A DNA stretch of 64,000 bases from Streptococcus constellatus (lineage in GTDB: Bacteria > Bacillota > Bacilli > Lactobacillales > Streptococcaceae), in NCBI RefSeq assembly GCF_902167705.1, contig NZ_CABHMZ010000013.1, positions 34,323-98,322 of the forward strand. The letters run 5' to 3'. Made by a program: the position numbers and the translations under genes. Below are positions 1 to 9,339 of the stretch, piece after piece (the first letter of the stretch is position 1; each line of letters begins with the position of its first letter). A model generated the notes under the pieces. The model worked only from the letters and a program-made list of their open reading frames with translations. It ran no database searches and was not told the origin of the DNA.

Positions 1-86
1 TATCGTTTATAGATTGTTTAAATTTGTCTGAAAGGCTTATATAACGGTTGTTGTACTAGCATAAACAAGAGAAACTTTAGTCCTCC
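1..86. other. left edge, no gene supported
   Basis: On the minus strand a strong Shine-Dalgarno-like sequence (complement of 81-88) overlaps the nrdE stop, but the first ATG behind it is about 18 nt away and opens only a 14-codon frame that stops inside the window. The nrdF gene expected downstream of nrdE in class Ib operons is not visible and would lie beyond the edge. Confidence 0.5.
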
Positions 87-2246
87 TTAAATCACGCAGC
101 TCTCACACTGATTAGCTCCAACTTCGCCACCGTCATCTGTAAAGGTACGGACATAATAGATTGATTTGATGCCCTTGTTAAAGGCATAGTTGCGCAGGAT
201 AGACAGGTCACGCGTGGTTTGTTTGCTCTCGGTTTTCCATTCGTAGAGTCCTTGTGGAATGTCGCTACGCATAAAGAGGGTCAGAGATAATCCTTGATCT
301 ACGTGTTCAGTAGCTGCTGCATAGACATCAATGACCTTGCGCATATCCATATCATAAGCACTGGTGTAGTAAGGAATCGTCTCAGTTGACAGTCCTGCTG
401 CTGGGTAGTAGATTTTTCCGATTTTCTTTTCTTGGCGTTCTTCGATGCGTTGTGTAATTGGGTGGATTGAAGCAGAGACATCATTGATATAGCTGATAGA
501 GCCATTTGGGGCAACAGCTAAGCGATTTTGGTGGTAAAGACCGTCTGTCATGACTTTCTCGCGCAGTTCAGTCCAATCTTTGGCAGAAGGGATAAAGATA
601 TTTTCAAAGAGTTTTTTCACTCGGTCATATTTTGGTACAAATTCGCCAGTCACATATTTGTCAAAGTATGAACCATTTGCATAGTCAGATTTTTCAAAGT
701 TGTGGAAGGTCACACCGCGCTCGCGGGCAATATTGTTGGACTCAACAAGTGTCCAATAATTCATGAGCATAAAGTAAATGCTGGTAAACTCAACAGATTC
801 AGCTGTTCCGTATTCAATCAATTGTTGAGCCAGATAACTGTGCAAGCCCATGGCGCCCAGTCCGAAAGTGTGAGCTAAGCTGTTGCCATGATCAATAGTC
901 GGAACGGCTTTGATATGAGAGCTGTCTGTAACAAATGTCAGCGCCCGTGTCATGGTTCGGATAGACTTACCGAAATCTGGTGAAGTCATCATATTAACCA
1001 CATTGGTAGAGCCAAGATTGCAAGAAACATCCGTTCCCAAGCGTAGAAATTCCTGTGCATCATTCAGAAGACTGGGTTCTTGTACTTGCAGGATTTCGGA
1101 GCAGAGATTACTCATGATAATCTTGCCATCCACTGGATTCGCACGATTAGCTGTGTCAATATTGACTACGTAAGGATAGCCAGATTCCTGCTGCAACTTG
1201 GAAATCTCAGTTTCTAAATCACGAGCTTTAATCTTCGTTTTGTTAATCTTAGGATTGGCCACCAATTCGTCGTATTTTTCAGTAATATCAATATAGGCAA
1301 ATGGAACGCCATATTCCCGTTCGATAGAGTAAGGACTGAAAAGATACATTTCTTCATTCTTGCGAGCCAATTCATAAAATTTATCTGGAATAACAACACC
1401 TAAAGAAAGGGTTTTTACCCGCACTTTTTCATCGGCATTCTCTTTCTTGGTTGAAAGAAAAGCGATAATATCTGGGTGAAAGACGTTGAGATAGACAACA
1501 CCAGCTCCTTGACGTTGACCTAATTGATTAGAGTATGAAAAGCTGTCTTCAAAGAGCTTCATAACTGGTACTACACCAGAAGCAGCACCTTCATAGCCCT
1601 TGATAGGAGCGCCAGCTTCCCGCAGATTGCTGAGGGAAATCCCAACGCCACCGCCAATCCGTGATAGCTGCAGAGCTGAGTTAATGGAGCGTCCGATAGA
1701 GTTCATATCATCTGTCACTTGAATCAAGAAGCAAGAAACCAATTCACCACGACGGGCACGTCCAGCATTAAGGAAACTTGGAGTTGCAGGTTGATAACGT
1801 TGGTGAATGATTTCATTGGCAATATCTTTGGCAATTGCTTCATCACCGTTGGCAAAATAGAGCGCGTTGAAAAGAACGCGGTCTTCCATACTTTCAAGGT
1901 AATACTCGCCGTCATTTGTTTTAAGAGCATATTGATTATAGAATTTATATGCTGCCATGAAAGACTTGAAATGGAAATCTTGCTCATGAATGAAAGCAGC
2001 CAGTTCTTCAATGTATTCAGGTGAATAAAGCTGGATGAATTCTTTTTCTAGATAATTTTCTTGAATTAAATAGTGAATTTTTTCCGTAATAGAAGAGAAT
2101 TTTTTCGTATTTGGTTCAACATTTTCTTTAAAGAATGCTTCCAAGGATTCCTTATCTTTGTGAAGCATAATTTGTCCGTTGATTGGACGGTTGATTTCAT
2201 TATTGAGACGGAAATACGTCACATCTTCCAATTGTTTGAGTCCCAT
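87..2246 (-). CDS. nrdE: class Ib ribonucleoside-diphosphate reductase, alpha subunit
   Basis: Reduces ribonucleoside diphosphates to deoxyribonucleotides in the cytoplasm, using a radical delivered by NrdF and electrons from NrdH. The 719-aa product begins MGLKQLEDVTYF; an in-frame extension to 2348 exists, but this ATG has an AAAGGA ribosome site just upstream and matches the family length. The C-terminus ends with the redox pair CESC, the swinging-arm cysteines that exchange with NrdH. It lies 339 nt downstream of nrdH on the same strand, the gap being filled by a palindromic repeat. Probably transcribed from the NrdR-box promoter upstream of nrdH. The partner nrdF is not in the window. 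Confidence 0.96.
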   Translation of the reverse strand: MGLKQLEDVTYFRLNNEINRPINGQIMLHKDKESLEAFFKENVEPNTKKFSSITEKIHYLIQENYLEKEFIQLYSPEYIEELAAFIHEQDFHFKSFMAAYKFYNQYALKTNDGEYYLESMEDRVLFNALYFANGDEAIAKDIANEIIHQRYQPATPSFLNAGRARRGELVSCFLIQVTDDMNSIGRSINSALQLSRIGGGVGISLSNLREAGAPIKGYEGAASGVVPVMKLFEDSFSYSNQLGQRQGAGVVYLNVFHPDIIAFLSTKKENADEKVRVKTLSLGVVIPDKFYELARKNEEMYLFSPYSIEREYGVPFAYIDITEKYDELVANPKINKTKIKARDLETEISKLQQESGYPYVVNIDTANRANPVDGKIIMSNLCSEILQVQEPSLLNDAQEFLRLGTDVSCNLGSTNVVNMMTSPDFGKSIRTMTRALTFVTDSSHIKAVPTIDHGNSLAHTFGLGAMGLHSYLAQQLIEYGTAESVEFTSIYFMLMNYWTLVESNNIARERGVTFHNFEKSDYANGSYFDKYVTGEFVPKYDRVKKLFENIFIPSAKDWTELREKVMTDGLYHQNRLAVAPNGSISYINDVSASIHPITQRIEERQEKKIGKIYYPAAGLSTETIPYYTSAYDMDMRKVIDVYAAATEHVDQGLSLTLFMRSDIPQGLYEWKTESKQTTRDLSILRNYAFNKGIKSIYYVRTFTDDGGEVGANQCESCVI

Positions 2247-2285
2247 AGTGTTCCTTTTTCTAAATGATATTTTTGCAAAAGAAAG

Positions 2286-2470
2286 TGGGAATGAGACAAA
2301 AAAATCAATATTTCGTAAGAAATCGATTTTGTCGTCCCACCCCCGCATAGTTAACTAGGTTGGTCGCCATTCCTTGTGGAACAAGGAATTAGAACGGTCA
2401 GTCAGTAATTGAGGCTGAGACTACGAACTAAAAATTTTCAAATTTTAGCTCTCTCACTCCCAATTGTGCA
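2286..2470. repeat. dispersed palindromic repeat (copy 1) in the nrdH-nrdE gap
   Basis: An imperfect inverted repeat runs from GTGGGAATGAGAC (about 2286) to its near complement at 2335-2342. A second arm at about 2429-2460 carries GACTACGAACTAAAAATTTT. This second arm recurs nearly unchanged near 56340 and, inverted, near 20300. The structure resembles the small non-autonomous palindromic elements (RUP/MITE type) of streptococci, though I cannot assign it to a named family. Nothing else recognisable lies between 2247 and 2585. Confidence 0.7.
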
Positions 2471-2585
2471 GGTTAAATCTAATGGATTAAAGTCAAAAGA
2501 TTTTCTTCTAAGCAATTGTAAGAATCTGGAAAAAACTTTTATCTCAGACTTGACTGGTTCGTTCTATGATGCAAATGCAACAAAA

Positions 2586-2804
2586 TTATGACAGTTTTTT
2601 CAATTTGCCTGGTTGAAAACCGGAAAATGCTTCTGTTGGAGTTTGGACAACCGGTGCAGCATTAAAACCTAAGCTTTTCACATGATCGATGTATTCAGGC
2701 TGTTCGTCCAAGTTGATTTCACGATATTCTACATGATTAGTGTCTAAGAAGCGTTTTGTCATTTTGCACTGCACGCAATTATTTTTTGAGTAAATAGTTA
2801 CCAT
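2586..2804 (-). CDS. nrdH: NrdH-redoxin, electron donor to NrdEF
   Basis: A 72-aa glutaredoxin-like protein with thioredoxin activity that re-reduces the NrdE cysteines. The active-site CVQC sits at residues 11-14 after a first beta strand (MVTIYSKNN), and the GFNAAPVVQT cis-proline loop follows, both typical of NrdH. The start ATG has GGGAG 7 nt upstream. First gene of an nrdH-nrdE transcription unit with a good sigma-A promoter 40 nt upstream and two NrdR boxes beyond it, so it is probably repressed when dNTPs are plentiful. Confidence 0.95.
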   Translation of the reverse strand: MVTIYSKNNCVQCKMTKRFLDTNHVEYREINLDEQPEYIDHVKSLGFNAAPVVQTPTEAFSGFQPGKLKKLS

Positions 2805-2841
2805 AATAAACTCCCAATTTCTTTAAATTCAGTATGGAATT

Positions 2842-2870
2842 AGTATATCCAAAGCAGGAAATTTTGTCAA
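2842..2870 (-). promoter_or_regulatory. nrdHE promoter
   Basis: On the minus strand, TTGACA (complement of 2865-2870) and TATACT (complement of 2842-2847) are separated by exactly 17 nt and lie upstream of nrdH. This is a near-consensus sigma-A promoter. Confidence 0.85.
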
Positions 2871-2877
2871 CCATTAT

Positions 2878-2934
2878 GCTCTAAATATTGTGTTATATTT
2901 TATTATTTTAAATATAAAATACTAGATATGGTGT
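2878..2934. promoter_or_regulatory. pair of NrdR boxes upstream of nrdHE
   Basis: Two 16-bp sites, 2878-2893 (ending AAATATTGTGT) and 2919-2934 (CTAGATATGGTGT), match the family consensus ACACtATATaTtGTGT with a few mismatches. Their centres are 41 bp apart, about four helical turns, as expected for NrdR tetramer or higher-order binding. They sit 8 bp upstream of the -35 of the nrdHE promoter. NrdR is known to be an ATP/dATP-sensing repressor; its action here is inferred. Confidence 0.75.
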
Positions 2935-3106
2935 TTTTGAAAAATGGAAACTCAGAGAAGCAACCCGCTTTTAGCCTTGTTGCATCACGTTTTTCTTATC
3001 GGATTATAGACTAAACATTTATCTGTAAGTTGAATAGTGAAAATATTGTTTTAATGAAATTTCAGTAATTCTCATAAAAAAGGCTTGCTGAATGTACATA
3101 AAATTC
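2935..3106. other. rest of the nrdH-ptsH divergent intergenic region
   Basis: No credible reading frame, RNA motif or repeat could be recognised. The AT-rich stretch lies between the NrdR boxes and the ptsH promoter. Confidence 0.5.
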
Positions 3107-3135
3107 TTGAAAAAATTTTACAAAGATGTTATAAT
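3107..3135 (+). promoter_or_regulatory. ptsHI promoter
   Basis: TTGAAA (3107-3112) and TATAAT (3130-3135) with a 17-nt spacer. Predicted transcription start is near 3142, giving a leader of about 55 nt before ptsH. Confidence 0.85.
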
Positions 3136-3197
3136 CTAGAATTGTAAGGGTTATCACATGAGACCCCAAAAAGATTACATTAAAGGAGAGTCAAACT

Positions 3198-3461
3198 ATG
3201 GCTTCTAAAGATTTCCACATTGTGGCAGAAACAGGTATTCACGCACGTCCAGCAACTTTGTTAGTTCAAACTGCTAGCAAATTTGCTTCAGATATTACTC
3301 TTGAATACAAAGGTAAATCAGTAAACCTTAAATCAATCATGGGTGTTATGAGCCTTGGTGTTGGTCAAGGGGCTGATGTAACAATTACTGCAGAAGGTGC
3401 AGACGCTGATGATGCAATTGTAGCGATCGCAGAAACAATGACAAAAGAAGGATTGGCTTAA
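3198..3461 (+). CDS. ptsH: phosphocarrier protein HPr
   Basis: General PTS phosphocarrier, 87 aa, cytoplasmic. It carries phosphate from enzyme I on His15 ([10 protein letters not shown]) to sugar-specific IIA domains. It also has the regulatory Ser46 (NLKSIMGV) that HPr kinase phosphorylates in low-GC Gram-positives, making HPr(Ser-P) the CcpA co-repressor. AAAGGAGAG precedes the ATG. ptsI begins 1 nt after the stop codon, so the two are co-translated. HPr would feed the Lac-family PTS found at 31.5-33.5 kb. Confidence 0.98.
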   Translation: MASKDFHIVAETGIHARPATLLVQTASKFASDITLEYKGKSVNLKSIMGVMSLGVGQGADVTITAEGADADDAIVAIAETMTKEGLA

Positions 3462-3462
3462 C

Positions 3463-5196
3463 ATGACAGAAATGCTAAAAGGAATTGCAGCATCTGACGG
3501 TGTTGCTGTTGCTAAGGCATATCTACTCGTTCAACCGGATTTATCATTTGAGACTGCTTCAGTCGAAGATACAAACGCAGAAGAGGCTCGTTTGGATGTA
3601 GCTCTTGAAGCTTCACAAAACGAGCTTTCTGTTATCCGTGAGAAAGCAGTAGATAGCCTTGGAGAAGAAGCAGCTCAAGTATTTGATGCTCACTTAATGG
3701 TACTTTCTGACCCAGAAATGATTGGTCAGATTAAAGAAACAATTCGTGCGAAAAAAGTGAATGCTGAAGCAGGTCTGAAAGAAGTAACAGACATGTTCAT
3801 CACTCTCTTTGAAAATATGGAAGATAACCCATACATGCAAGAACGTGCAGCAGACATTCGCGATGTGACCAAACGTGTGTTGGCTCACTTGCTTGGTGTA
3901 CGCTTGCCAAACCCTGCTATGATCAATGAAGAAGTGGTTGTGATTGCTCACGACTTAACTCCTTCTGATACCGCTCAGTTAGATAGAAACTTTGTTAAAG
4001 CTTTTGTAACCAACATTGGTGGACGTACAAGTCACTCAGCTATTATGGCTCGTACTCTTGAAATTGCTGCGGTTCTTGGAACAAATAACATTACTGAATT
4101 AGTGAAAGACGGTGATATTATTGCCGCAAATGGTATCACTGGTGAAGTGATTATCAATCCAACTGAAGAACAAATTGCAGATTTTAAAGCCGCTGGTGAA
4201 GCTTATGCAAAACAAAAAGCTGAATGGGATTTGCTGAAAGATGCTGAAACAGTAACAGCTGATGGAAAACATTTTGAATTGGCTGCAAACATCGGTACAC
4301 CTAAGGATGTCGAAGGTGTGAATGCAAATGGTGCAGAAGCTGTCGGACTTTACCGTACTGAATTCCTTTATATGGATTCACAAGATTTCCCAACAGAAGA
4401 TGAGCAATATGAAGCTTATAAGGCTGTTTTGGAAGGAATGAATGGTAAGCCAGTTGTTGTCCGTACAATGGACATCGGTGGCGACAAAGAACTTCCTTAC
4501 TTTGATTTACCAAAAGAAATGAATCCGTTCCTTGGATTCCGTGCTCTTCGTATTTCAATTTCGGAAACAGGAAATGCAATGTTCCGCACACAATTACGTG
4601 CACTATTGCGTGCATCTGTACATGGACAATTGCGTATCATGTTCCCAATGGTTGCTTTGTTGACTGAATTCCGTGCAGCAAAAGGCATTTTGGAAGAAGA
4701 AAAGGCTAAATTGCTTGCAGAAGGTGTTGCAGTTGCGGACAATATTCAAGTTGGTATCATGATTGAAATTCCAGCAGCAGCAATGCTTGCTGACCAATTT
4801 GCAAAAGAAGTTGACTTCTTCTCAATTGGTACTAATGACTTGATTCAATACACAATGGCTGCTGACCGTATGAACGAACAAGTTTCCTATCTTTATCAAC
4901 CATATAACCCATCTATCCTTCGCTTAGTGGATCGAGTGGTGAAAGCTGCTCACGCTGAAGGCAAATGGGCTGGTATGTGTGGTGAAATGGCAGGTGACCA
5001 AACTGCTGTTCCACTTCTAGTTGGTATCGGTCTGGATGAGTTCTCAATGAGTGCAACATCTGTTCTTCGTACACGTAGCTTGATGAAGAAATTGGATACG
5101 AAGAAGATGCAAGAACTAGCTCAACGTGCTCTTACAGAATGTGCAACGATGGAAGAAGTTCTTGAACTTGAAAAAGAATATCTTGATTTTGAATAA
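3463..5196 (+). CDS. ptsI: PTS enzyme I (PEP-protein phosphotransferase)
   Basis: Starts the PTS cascade by autophosphorylating with PEP and passing the phosphate to HPr. At 577 aa it has the full family length. The phosphorylated His191 lies in [12 protein letters not shown]. The C-terminal PEP-binding barrel shows [11 protein letters not shown], and the catalytic Cys506 sits in GMCGEMAGD. It follows ptsH with a 1-nt gap and is the last gene of the operon, ahead of a hairpin terminator at 5246-5281. Confidence 0.98.
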   Translation: MTEMLKGIAASDGVAVAKAYLLVQPDLSFETASVEDTNAEEARLDVALEASQNELSVIREKAVDSLGEEAAQVFDAHLMVLSDPEMIGQIKETIRAKKVNAEAGLKEVTDMFITLFENMEDNPYMQERAADIRDVTKRVLAHLLGVRLPNPAMINEEVVVIAHDLTPSDTAQLDRNFVKAFVTNIGGRTSHSAIMARTLEIAAVLGTNNITELVKDGDIIAANGITGEVIINPTEEQIADFKAAGEAYAKQKAEWDLLKDAETVTADGKHFELAANIGTPKDVEGVNANGAEAVGLYRTEFLYMDSQDFPTEDEQYEAYKAVLEGMNGKPVVVRTMDIGGDKELPYFDLPKEMNPFLGFRALRISISETGNAMFRTQLRALLRASVHGQLRIMFPMVALLTEFRAAKGILEEEKAKLLAEGVAVADNIQVGIMIEIPAAAMLADQFAKEVDFFSIGTNDLIQYTMAADRMNEQVSYLYQPYNPSILRLVDRVVKAAHAEGKWAGMCGEMAGDQTAVPLLVGIGLDEFSMSATSVLRTRSLMKKLDTKKMQELAQRALTECATMEEVLELEKEYLDFE

Positions 5197-5245
5197 TATC
5201 GAAACAGAGGTCATTGTCAATTAGGACAATTGCAGTTTTGATGAT

Positions 5246-5281
5246 AAGAAGGCAGGGATAATTGTGTTCCTGTCTTTCTTT
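5246..5281 (+). terminator. ptsHI terminator
   Basis: AAGAAGGCAGG pairs with CCTGTCTTTCTT around a loop of about 12 nt and is followed by T-rich sequence, 50 nt after the ptsI stop. Confidence 0.65.
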
Positions 5282-5337
5282 ATATTGCAAATCATTTAGA
5301 CTTTCTGTGTTCCTTTTTACTTCCTTTTGCTCATTTT

Positions 5338-5346
5338 TGCTATAAT
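5338..5346 (+). promoter_or_regulatory. extended -10 promoter of uvrC
   Basis: TGC-TATAAT at 5338-5346 ends only 7 nt before the uvrC ATG at 5354, so the predicted transcript would begin at or within a base or two of the start codon. No convincing -35 was seen, as expected for an extended -10. Confidence 0.6.
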
Positions 5347-5353
5347 GATAATT

Positions 5354-7153
5354 ATGAACAACTTGATTAAATCAAAACTAGAACTGCTACCGACCAGTCC
5401 AGGTTGCTATATTCATAAAGATAAAAATGGCACGATCATTTATGTCGGAAAAGCTAAGAATTTGCGTAATCGGGTGCGCTCTTATTTTCGTGGGAGCCAT
5501 GATACTAAAACGGAAGCGCTGGTGTCTGAGATTGAGGATTTTGAGTTTATTGTCACGGAGTCTAATATTGAAGCCTTGCTGCTTGAAATCAATCTCATTA
5601 AGGAAAATCAGCCTAAATACAACATCATGCTCAAGGATGATAAATCCTATCCTTTTATCAAAATTACCAATGAGAACTATCCACGTCTAATCATTACACG
5701 TCAGGTTAAAAAGGATGGGGGACTCTACTTCGGTCCTTATCCTGATGTAGGTGCTGCCAATGAAATTAAGCGCTTGCTGGATCGAATTTTTCCTTTTCGC
5801 AAATGCACCAATCCGCCTGAGAAGGTTTGTTTCTACTACCACATCGGACAGTGCCGAGCTCATACTATTTGCCATAATGAACCACATTTTTTTCAAGATA
5901 TGGCTCAGGAAGTAGCAGATTTCCTTAAAGGCCATGATGATAAGATTATTGATGAACTAAAAAGGAAAATGACCAGTGCTGCTGAGAAAATGGAGTTTGA
6001 AAAAGCAGCTGAGTACCGCGACTTGCTTCAAAGTATTGCGACGCTTCGCACTAAGCAACGAGTCATGGCGAAGGATTTGCAGAATCGGGATGTTTTTGGT
6101 TATTATGTGGACAAAGGCTGGATGTGTGTGCAGGTTTTCTTTGTCCGTCAAGGAAAACTCATCGAGCGAGACGTGAATATGTTTCCTTATTACAATGATC
6201 CCGATGAGGATTTTCTGACCTATATTGGTCAATTTTATCAGGAAAAATCTCATTTGGTGCCGAATGAAATTTTGATTCCGTCTGATATTGACGAGGAGGC
6301 AGTGCGGGCACTGGTAGATACGAAGGTGCTTAAGCCTCAGCGAGGAGAGAAGAAACAGCTGGTTAATTTGGCTATTAAAAATGCGCAAGTTAGTTTGCAG
6401 CAGAAGTTTGATTTGTTGGAGAAATCTGTTGAAAAAACACAGGGAGCTATTGAAAATCTAGGGCAGTTGCTCAATATTCCCACTCCAGTTCGGATTGAGT
6501 CCTTTGATAATTCCAATATTATGGGAACCAGTGCTGTTTCAGCTATGGTGGTCTTTGTCAATGGAAAGCCCAGCAAAAAGGATTATCGCAAGTATAAAAT
6601 TAAGACAGTTGTTGGTCCTGACGACTATGCTAGTATGCGAGAAGTGATTAAGCGTCGCTATAGCCGAGTCATGCGCGATGGTTTAATACCGCCTGATCTT
6701 ATTGTCATTGACGGTGGTCAGGGTCAAGTCAATATTGCTAAAGATGTCATTCAAAATCAATTAGGGTTAGATATTCCTATCGCTGGTTTGCAAAAGAACG
6801 ACAAGCACCAGACGCATGAATTGCTCTTTGGCGATCCGCTGGAAGTAGTCGAGCTGTCCCATAATTCGCAGGAATTTTTCCTCCTGCAACGCATTCAAGA
6901 TGAGGTGCACCGCTTTGCCATTACCTTCCACCGCCAGCTTCGCTCAAAAAACTCCTTTTCTTCGCAATTGGATGGTATTGAGGGTCTAGGACCCAAGCGC
7001 AAGCAAAATCTGATGCGACACTTTAAATCCTTGACCAACATCAAAAAAGCCAGCGTGGATGAAATTGTCGAAGTGGGTGTCCCGCGAAAAGTAGCGGAAG
7101 CCGTGCAGGAGAAATTGAGCAAATCTACAGATAAAAAGATAACCAACTCCTAG
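5354..7153 (+). CDS. uvrC: UvrABC excision nuclease subunit C
   Basis: Makes the dual incisions of nucleotide excision repair in the UvrABC complex. 599 aa from [12 protein letters not shown]; an in-frame upstream start at 5327 is possible but would add nine hydrophobic residues not usual in the family. Domains in order: GIY-YIG nuclease ([20 protein letters not shown]), UVR motif (about residues 200-235), RNase H-like nuclease domain ([12 protein letters not shown]) and a C-terminal helix-hairpin-helix region. No Shine-Dalgarno precedes the ATG, and the promoter -10 almost abuts it, so the mRNA may be leaderless. Confidence 0.96.
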   Translation: MNNLIKSKLELLPTSPGCYIHKDKNGTIIYVGKAKNLRNRVRSYFRGSHDTKTEALVSEIEDFEFIVTESNIEALLLEINLIKENQPKYNIMLKDDKSYPFIKITNENYPRLIITRQVKKDGGLYFGPYPDVGAANEIKRLLDRIFPFRKCTNPPEKVCFYYHIGQCRAHTICHNEPHFFQDMAQEVADFLKGHDDKIIDELKRKMTSAAEKMEFEKAAEYRDLLQSIATLRTKQRVMAKDLQNRDVFGYYVDKGWMCVQVFFVRQGKLIERDVNMFPYYNDPDEDFLTYIGQFYQEKSHLVPNEILIPSDIDEEAVRALVDTKVLKPQRGEKKQLVNLAIKNAQVSLQQKFDLLEKSVEKTQGAIENLGQLLNIPTPVRIESFDNSNIMGTSAVSAMVVFVNGKPSKKDYRKYKIKTVVGPDDYASMREVIKRRYSRVMRDGLIPPDLIVIDGGQGQVNIAKDVIQNQLGLDIPIAGLQKNDKHQTHELLFGDPLEVVELSHNSQEFFLLQRIQDEVHRFAITFHRQLRSKNSFSSQLDGIEGLGPKRKQNLMRHFKSLTNIKKASVDEIVEVGVPRKVAEAVQEKLSKSTDKKITNS

Positions 7154-7258
7154 ACTTTAGGGAAACAAGTTCATTAGTCTATTTCTTATCAAAACCTCTG
7201 CAAGCTCTTCCAATTTATGGTAAAATAAAATTAGTATAATAAGAAAAGGAAAGTCCCT

Positions 7259-7864
7259 ATGAAATTTCTTGAATTAAATAAAAAGTGTCATGCAACGAAG
7301 CATTTCAATGATAAGGCAGTTGATCCGAAAGATGTGCGGACGGCGATTGAAATTGCAACTTTAGCGCCAAGTGCTCACAATAGCCAGCCTTGGAAAGTTG
7401 TAGTTGTGCGTGAGAAAAATGCAGAGTTAGCTGAGATTGCTTTCGGTGCAAACAAAGACCAAATCACAGAAGCACCTGTGACGATTGCTCTTTTTACAGA
7501 TACAGATTTGGTTAAACGTGCTCGGAAAATTGCTCGCGTAGCTGGGGTCAATAATATGTCCGACGAATTGTTGCAATATTATATGCAAAATTTACCGGTT
7601 GAATATGGGCATTATTCTGAGCAACAAAAAAGCGATTATTTGGCATTAAATGCTGGTTTGGTGGCAATGAATCTTGTTTTGGCTTTGACCGATCAAGGAA
7701 TTGGTTCCAATATTATCCTTGGATTTGATAAGTCAAAAGCCAATCAAGTGCTAGATATTGACGAACGCTTCCGTCCAGAACTTTTAATTACCGTTGGTTA
7801 CACAGACGACAAACTGGAGCCAAGCTATCGTTTGCCAGTGGACGAGATTATTGAAAAACGTTGA
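7259..7864 (+). CDS. nitroreductase family protein
   Basis: FMN-dependent NAD(P)H oxidoreductase, 201 aa. Characteristic features are the N-terminal FMN-binding region (TLAPSAHNSQPWKVVV), the middle segment DYLALNAGLVAMNLVLAL, and the C-terminal PELLITVGYTD. The natural substrate cannot be read from sequence. Promoter TATAAT lies at 7235-7240, with GAAAGTCC near the ATG as a modest ribosome site. pepV follows 19 nt downstream on the same strand, suggesting co-transcription; the same pair follows uvrC in pneumococcus as far as I recall. Confidence 0.88.
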   Translation: MKFLELNKKCHATKHFNDKAVDPKDVRTAIEIATLAPSAHNSQPWKVVVVREKNAELAEIAFGANKDQITEAPVTIALFTDTDLVKRARKIARVAGVNNMSDELLQYYMQNLPVEYGHYSEQQKSDYLALNAGLVAMNLVLALTDQGIGSNIILGFDKSKANQVLDIDERFRPELLITVGYTDDKLEPSYRLPVDEIIEKR

Positions 7865-7883
7865 TAGAAAGGAATCTGATTTT

Positions 7884-9284
7884 ATGACGATTGATTTTAA
7901 AGCAGAAGTTGAGAAACGTCGCGACGCTCTGTTGGCTGACTTGTTTAGCCTTTTGGAAATTAACTCCGAGCGAGATGACACGAAAGCAGATAAAGAACAT
8001 CCTTTTGGGCCTGGACCTGTTAAGGCTTTGGAAAAATTCTTAGAACTAGCTGCGCGTGATGGCTATCCAACGAAAAATGTTGACAATTATGCAGGGCATT
8101 TTGAATATGGCGAAGGAAAAGAAGTGCTTGGAATTTTTGCGCATATGGATGTTGTGCCGGCTGGAAGTGGCTGGGATACAGATCCTTATACGCCAACTAT
8201 CAAGGACGGTAAATTATTTGCACGTGGTGCGAGCGATGATAAAGGGCCGACGATGGCTTGCTATTATGGACTGAAAATTATCAAAGAATTAGATTTGCCG
8301 ACATCTAAGAAAGTTCGTTTTGTAGTTGGTACAGATGAAGAATCTGGCTGGGCTGATATGGACTATTATTTCAAACACGTTGGTCTGTCAGAGCCAGATT
8401 TTGGTTTTTCACCAGATGCAGAATTTCCGATTATCAATGGCGAAAAAGGAAATATCACCGAATATCTTCATTTTGCAGGAGAAAATGGCGGAGCTGCGCG
8501 CTTGCATAGCTTTACTGGCGGACTTCGTGAAAATATGGTTCCTGAATCTGCAACAGCAGTAGTATCAGGAGATGTGCCAAATCTTGTAGATAAATTGGAC
8601 GAATTTGCAAAGGAACACGAACTTCGATTTGAATACCAAGAACTACCGAGTGGTCAAATAACAGTTACGATTGTTGGAAAATCTGCTCACGGAGCTTCTC
8701 CACAATCCGGTGTCAATGGTGCGACTTATCTGGCGAAATTCTTGACCCAGTTTGATTTTGCAGATTCTGCTAAGGATTATCTTGAAGTGGCAGGAAACAT
8801 TCTTTTAGAAGACCACGAAGGAAAAGCTTTAAAAGTGGACTATATAGATGAAAAAATGGGTGCTCTTTCTATGAATGCAGGAGTCTTCCGCTTTGATGAG
8901 GCAAGTGATGACAACACCATTGCCCTTAATTTCCGCTATCCACAAGGAACCAATCCAGAAATTATCAAAGCTGAGTTGGAAAACTTGCCTGTAGAGAAAG
9001 TGACATTGTCAGAGCACGAGCATGTTCCTCATTATGTTCCAATGGAAGATCCACTTGTGACAACGCTTTTGAACGTGTATGAAAAGCAAACAGGGCTGAA
9101 AGGTCATGAACAAATCATTGGTGGAGGAACCTTTGGTCGTCTCTTAAAACGCGGTGTTGCTTATGGCGCTATGTTCCCAGGCTATACAGATACCATGCAT
9201 CAAGCAAATGAATTTATAGATGTGGAAGATCTTTTCCGTGCAGCAGCTATTTATGCTGAGGCAATCTATGAATTGATTAAATAA
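7884..9284 (+). CDS. pepV: dipeptidase PepV (M20 metallopeptidase)
   Basis: Cytoplasmic dinuclear-zinc dipeptidase that completes peptide breakdown. 466 aa from MTIDFKAEVEKRRDALL; a longer frame from 7794 overlaps the nitroreductase gene and lacks a ribosome site, whereas GAAAGGA precedes this ATG. Zinc and catalytic motifs are visible in order: FAHMDVVPAG, ARGASDDKGP, GTDEESGWADMDYY, FSPDAEFPI, and a late GGGTFGRLL / MHQANE segment with the last metal-binding His. A hairpin at 9291-9322 follows the gene. Confidence 0.95.
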   Translation: MTIDFKAEVEKRRDALLADLFSLLEINSERDDTKADKEHPFGPGPVKALEKFLELAARDGYPTKNVDNYAGHFEYGEGKEVLGIFAHMDVVPAGSGWDTDPYTPTIKDGKLFARGASDDKGPTMACYYGLKIIKELDLPTSKKVRFVVGTDEESGWADMDYYFKHVGLSEPDFGFSPDAEFPIINGEKGNITEYLHFAGENGGAARLHSFTGGLRENMVPESATAVVSGDVPNLVDKLDEFAKEHELRFEYQELPSGQITVTIVGKSAHGASPQSGVNGATYLAKFLTQFDFADSAKDYLEVAGNILLEDHEGKALKVDYIDEKMGALSMNAGVFRFDEASDDNTIALNFRYPQGTNPEIIKAELENLPVEKVTLSEHEHVPHYVPMEDPLVTTLLNVYEKQTGLKGHEQIIGGGTFGRLLKRGVAYGAMFPGYTDTMHQANEFIDVEDLFRAAAIYAEAIYELIK

Positions 9285-9290
9285 AGGACG

Positions 9291-9322
9291 TGAACTCAGC
9301 TAGAAATAGTTGAGTTTCTTTC
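9291..9322 (+). terminator. hairpin after pepV
   Basis: AACTCAGCTA pairs with TAGTTGAGTT around a short loop, followed by TTCTTTC. The T-run is weak, so it may be only a partial terminator. Confidence 0.45.
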
Positions 9323-9339
9323 AAAGAAAGAGGACAATT

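Noticed and set aside
2409..2591. 60-codon plus-strand frame between nrdE and nrdH
   Set aside because: It starts inside the palindromic repeat, has no ribosome site and no recognisable protein.
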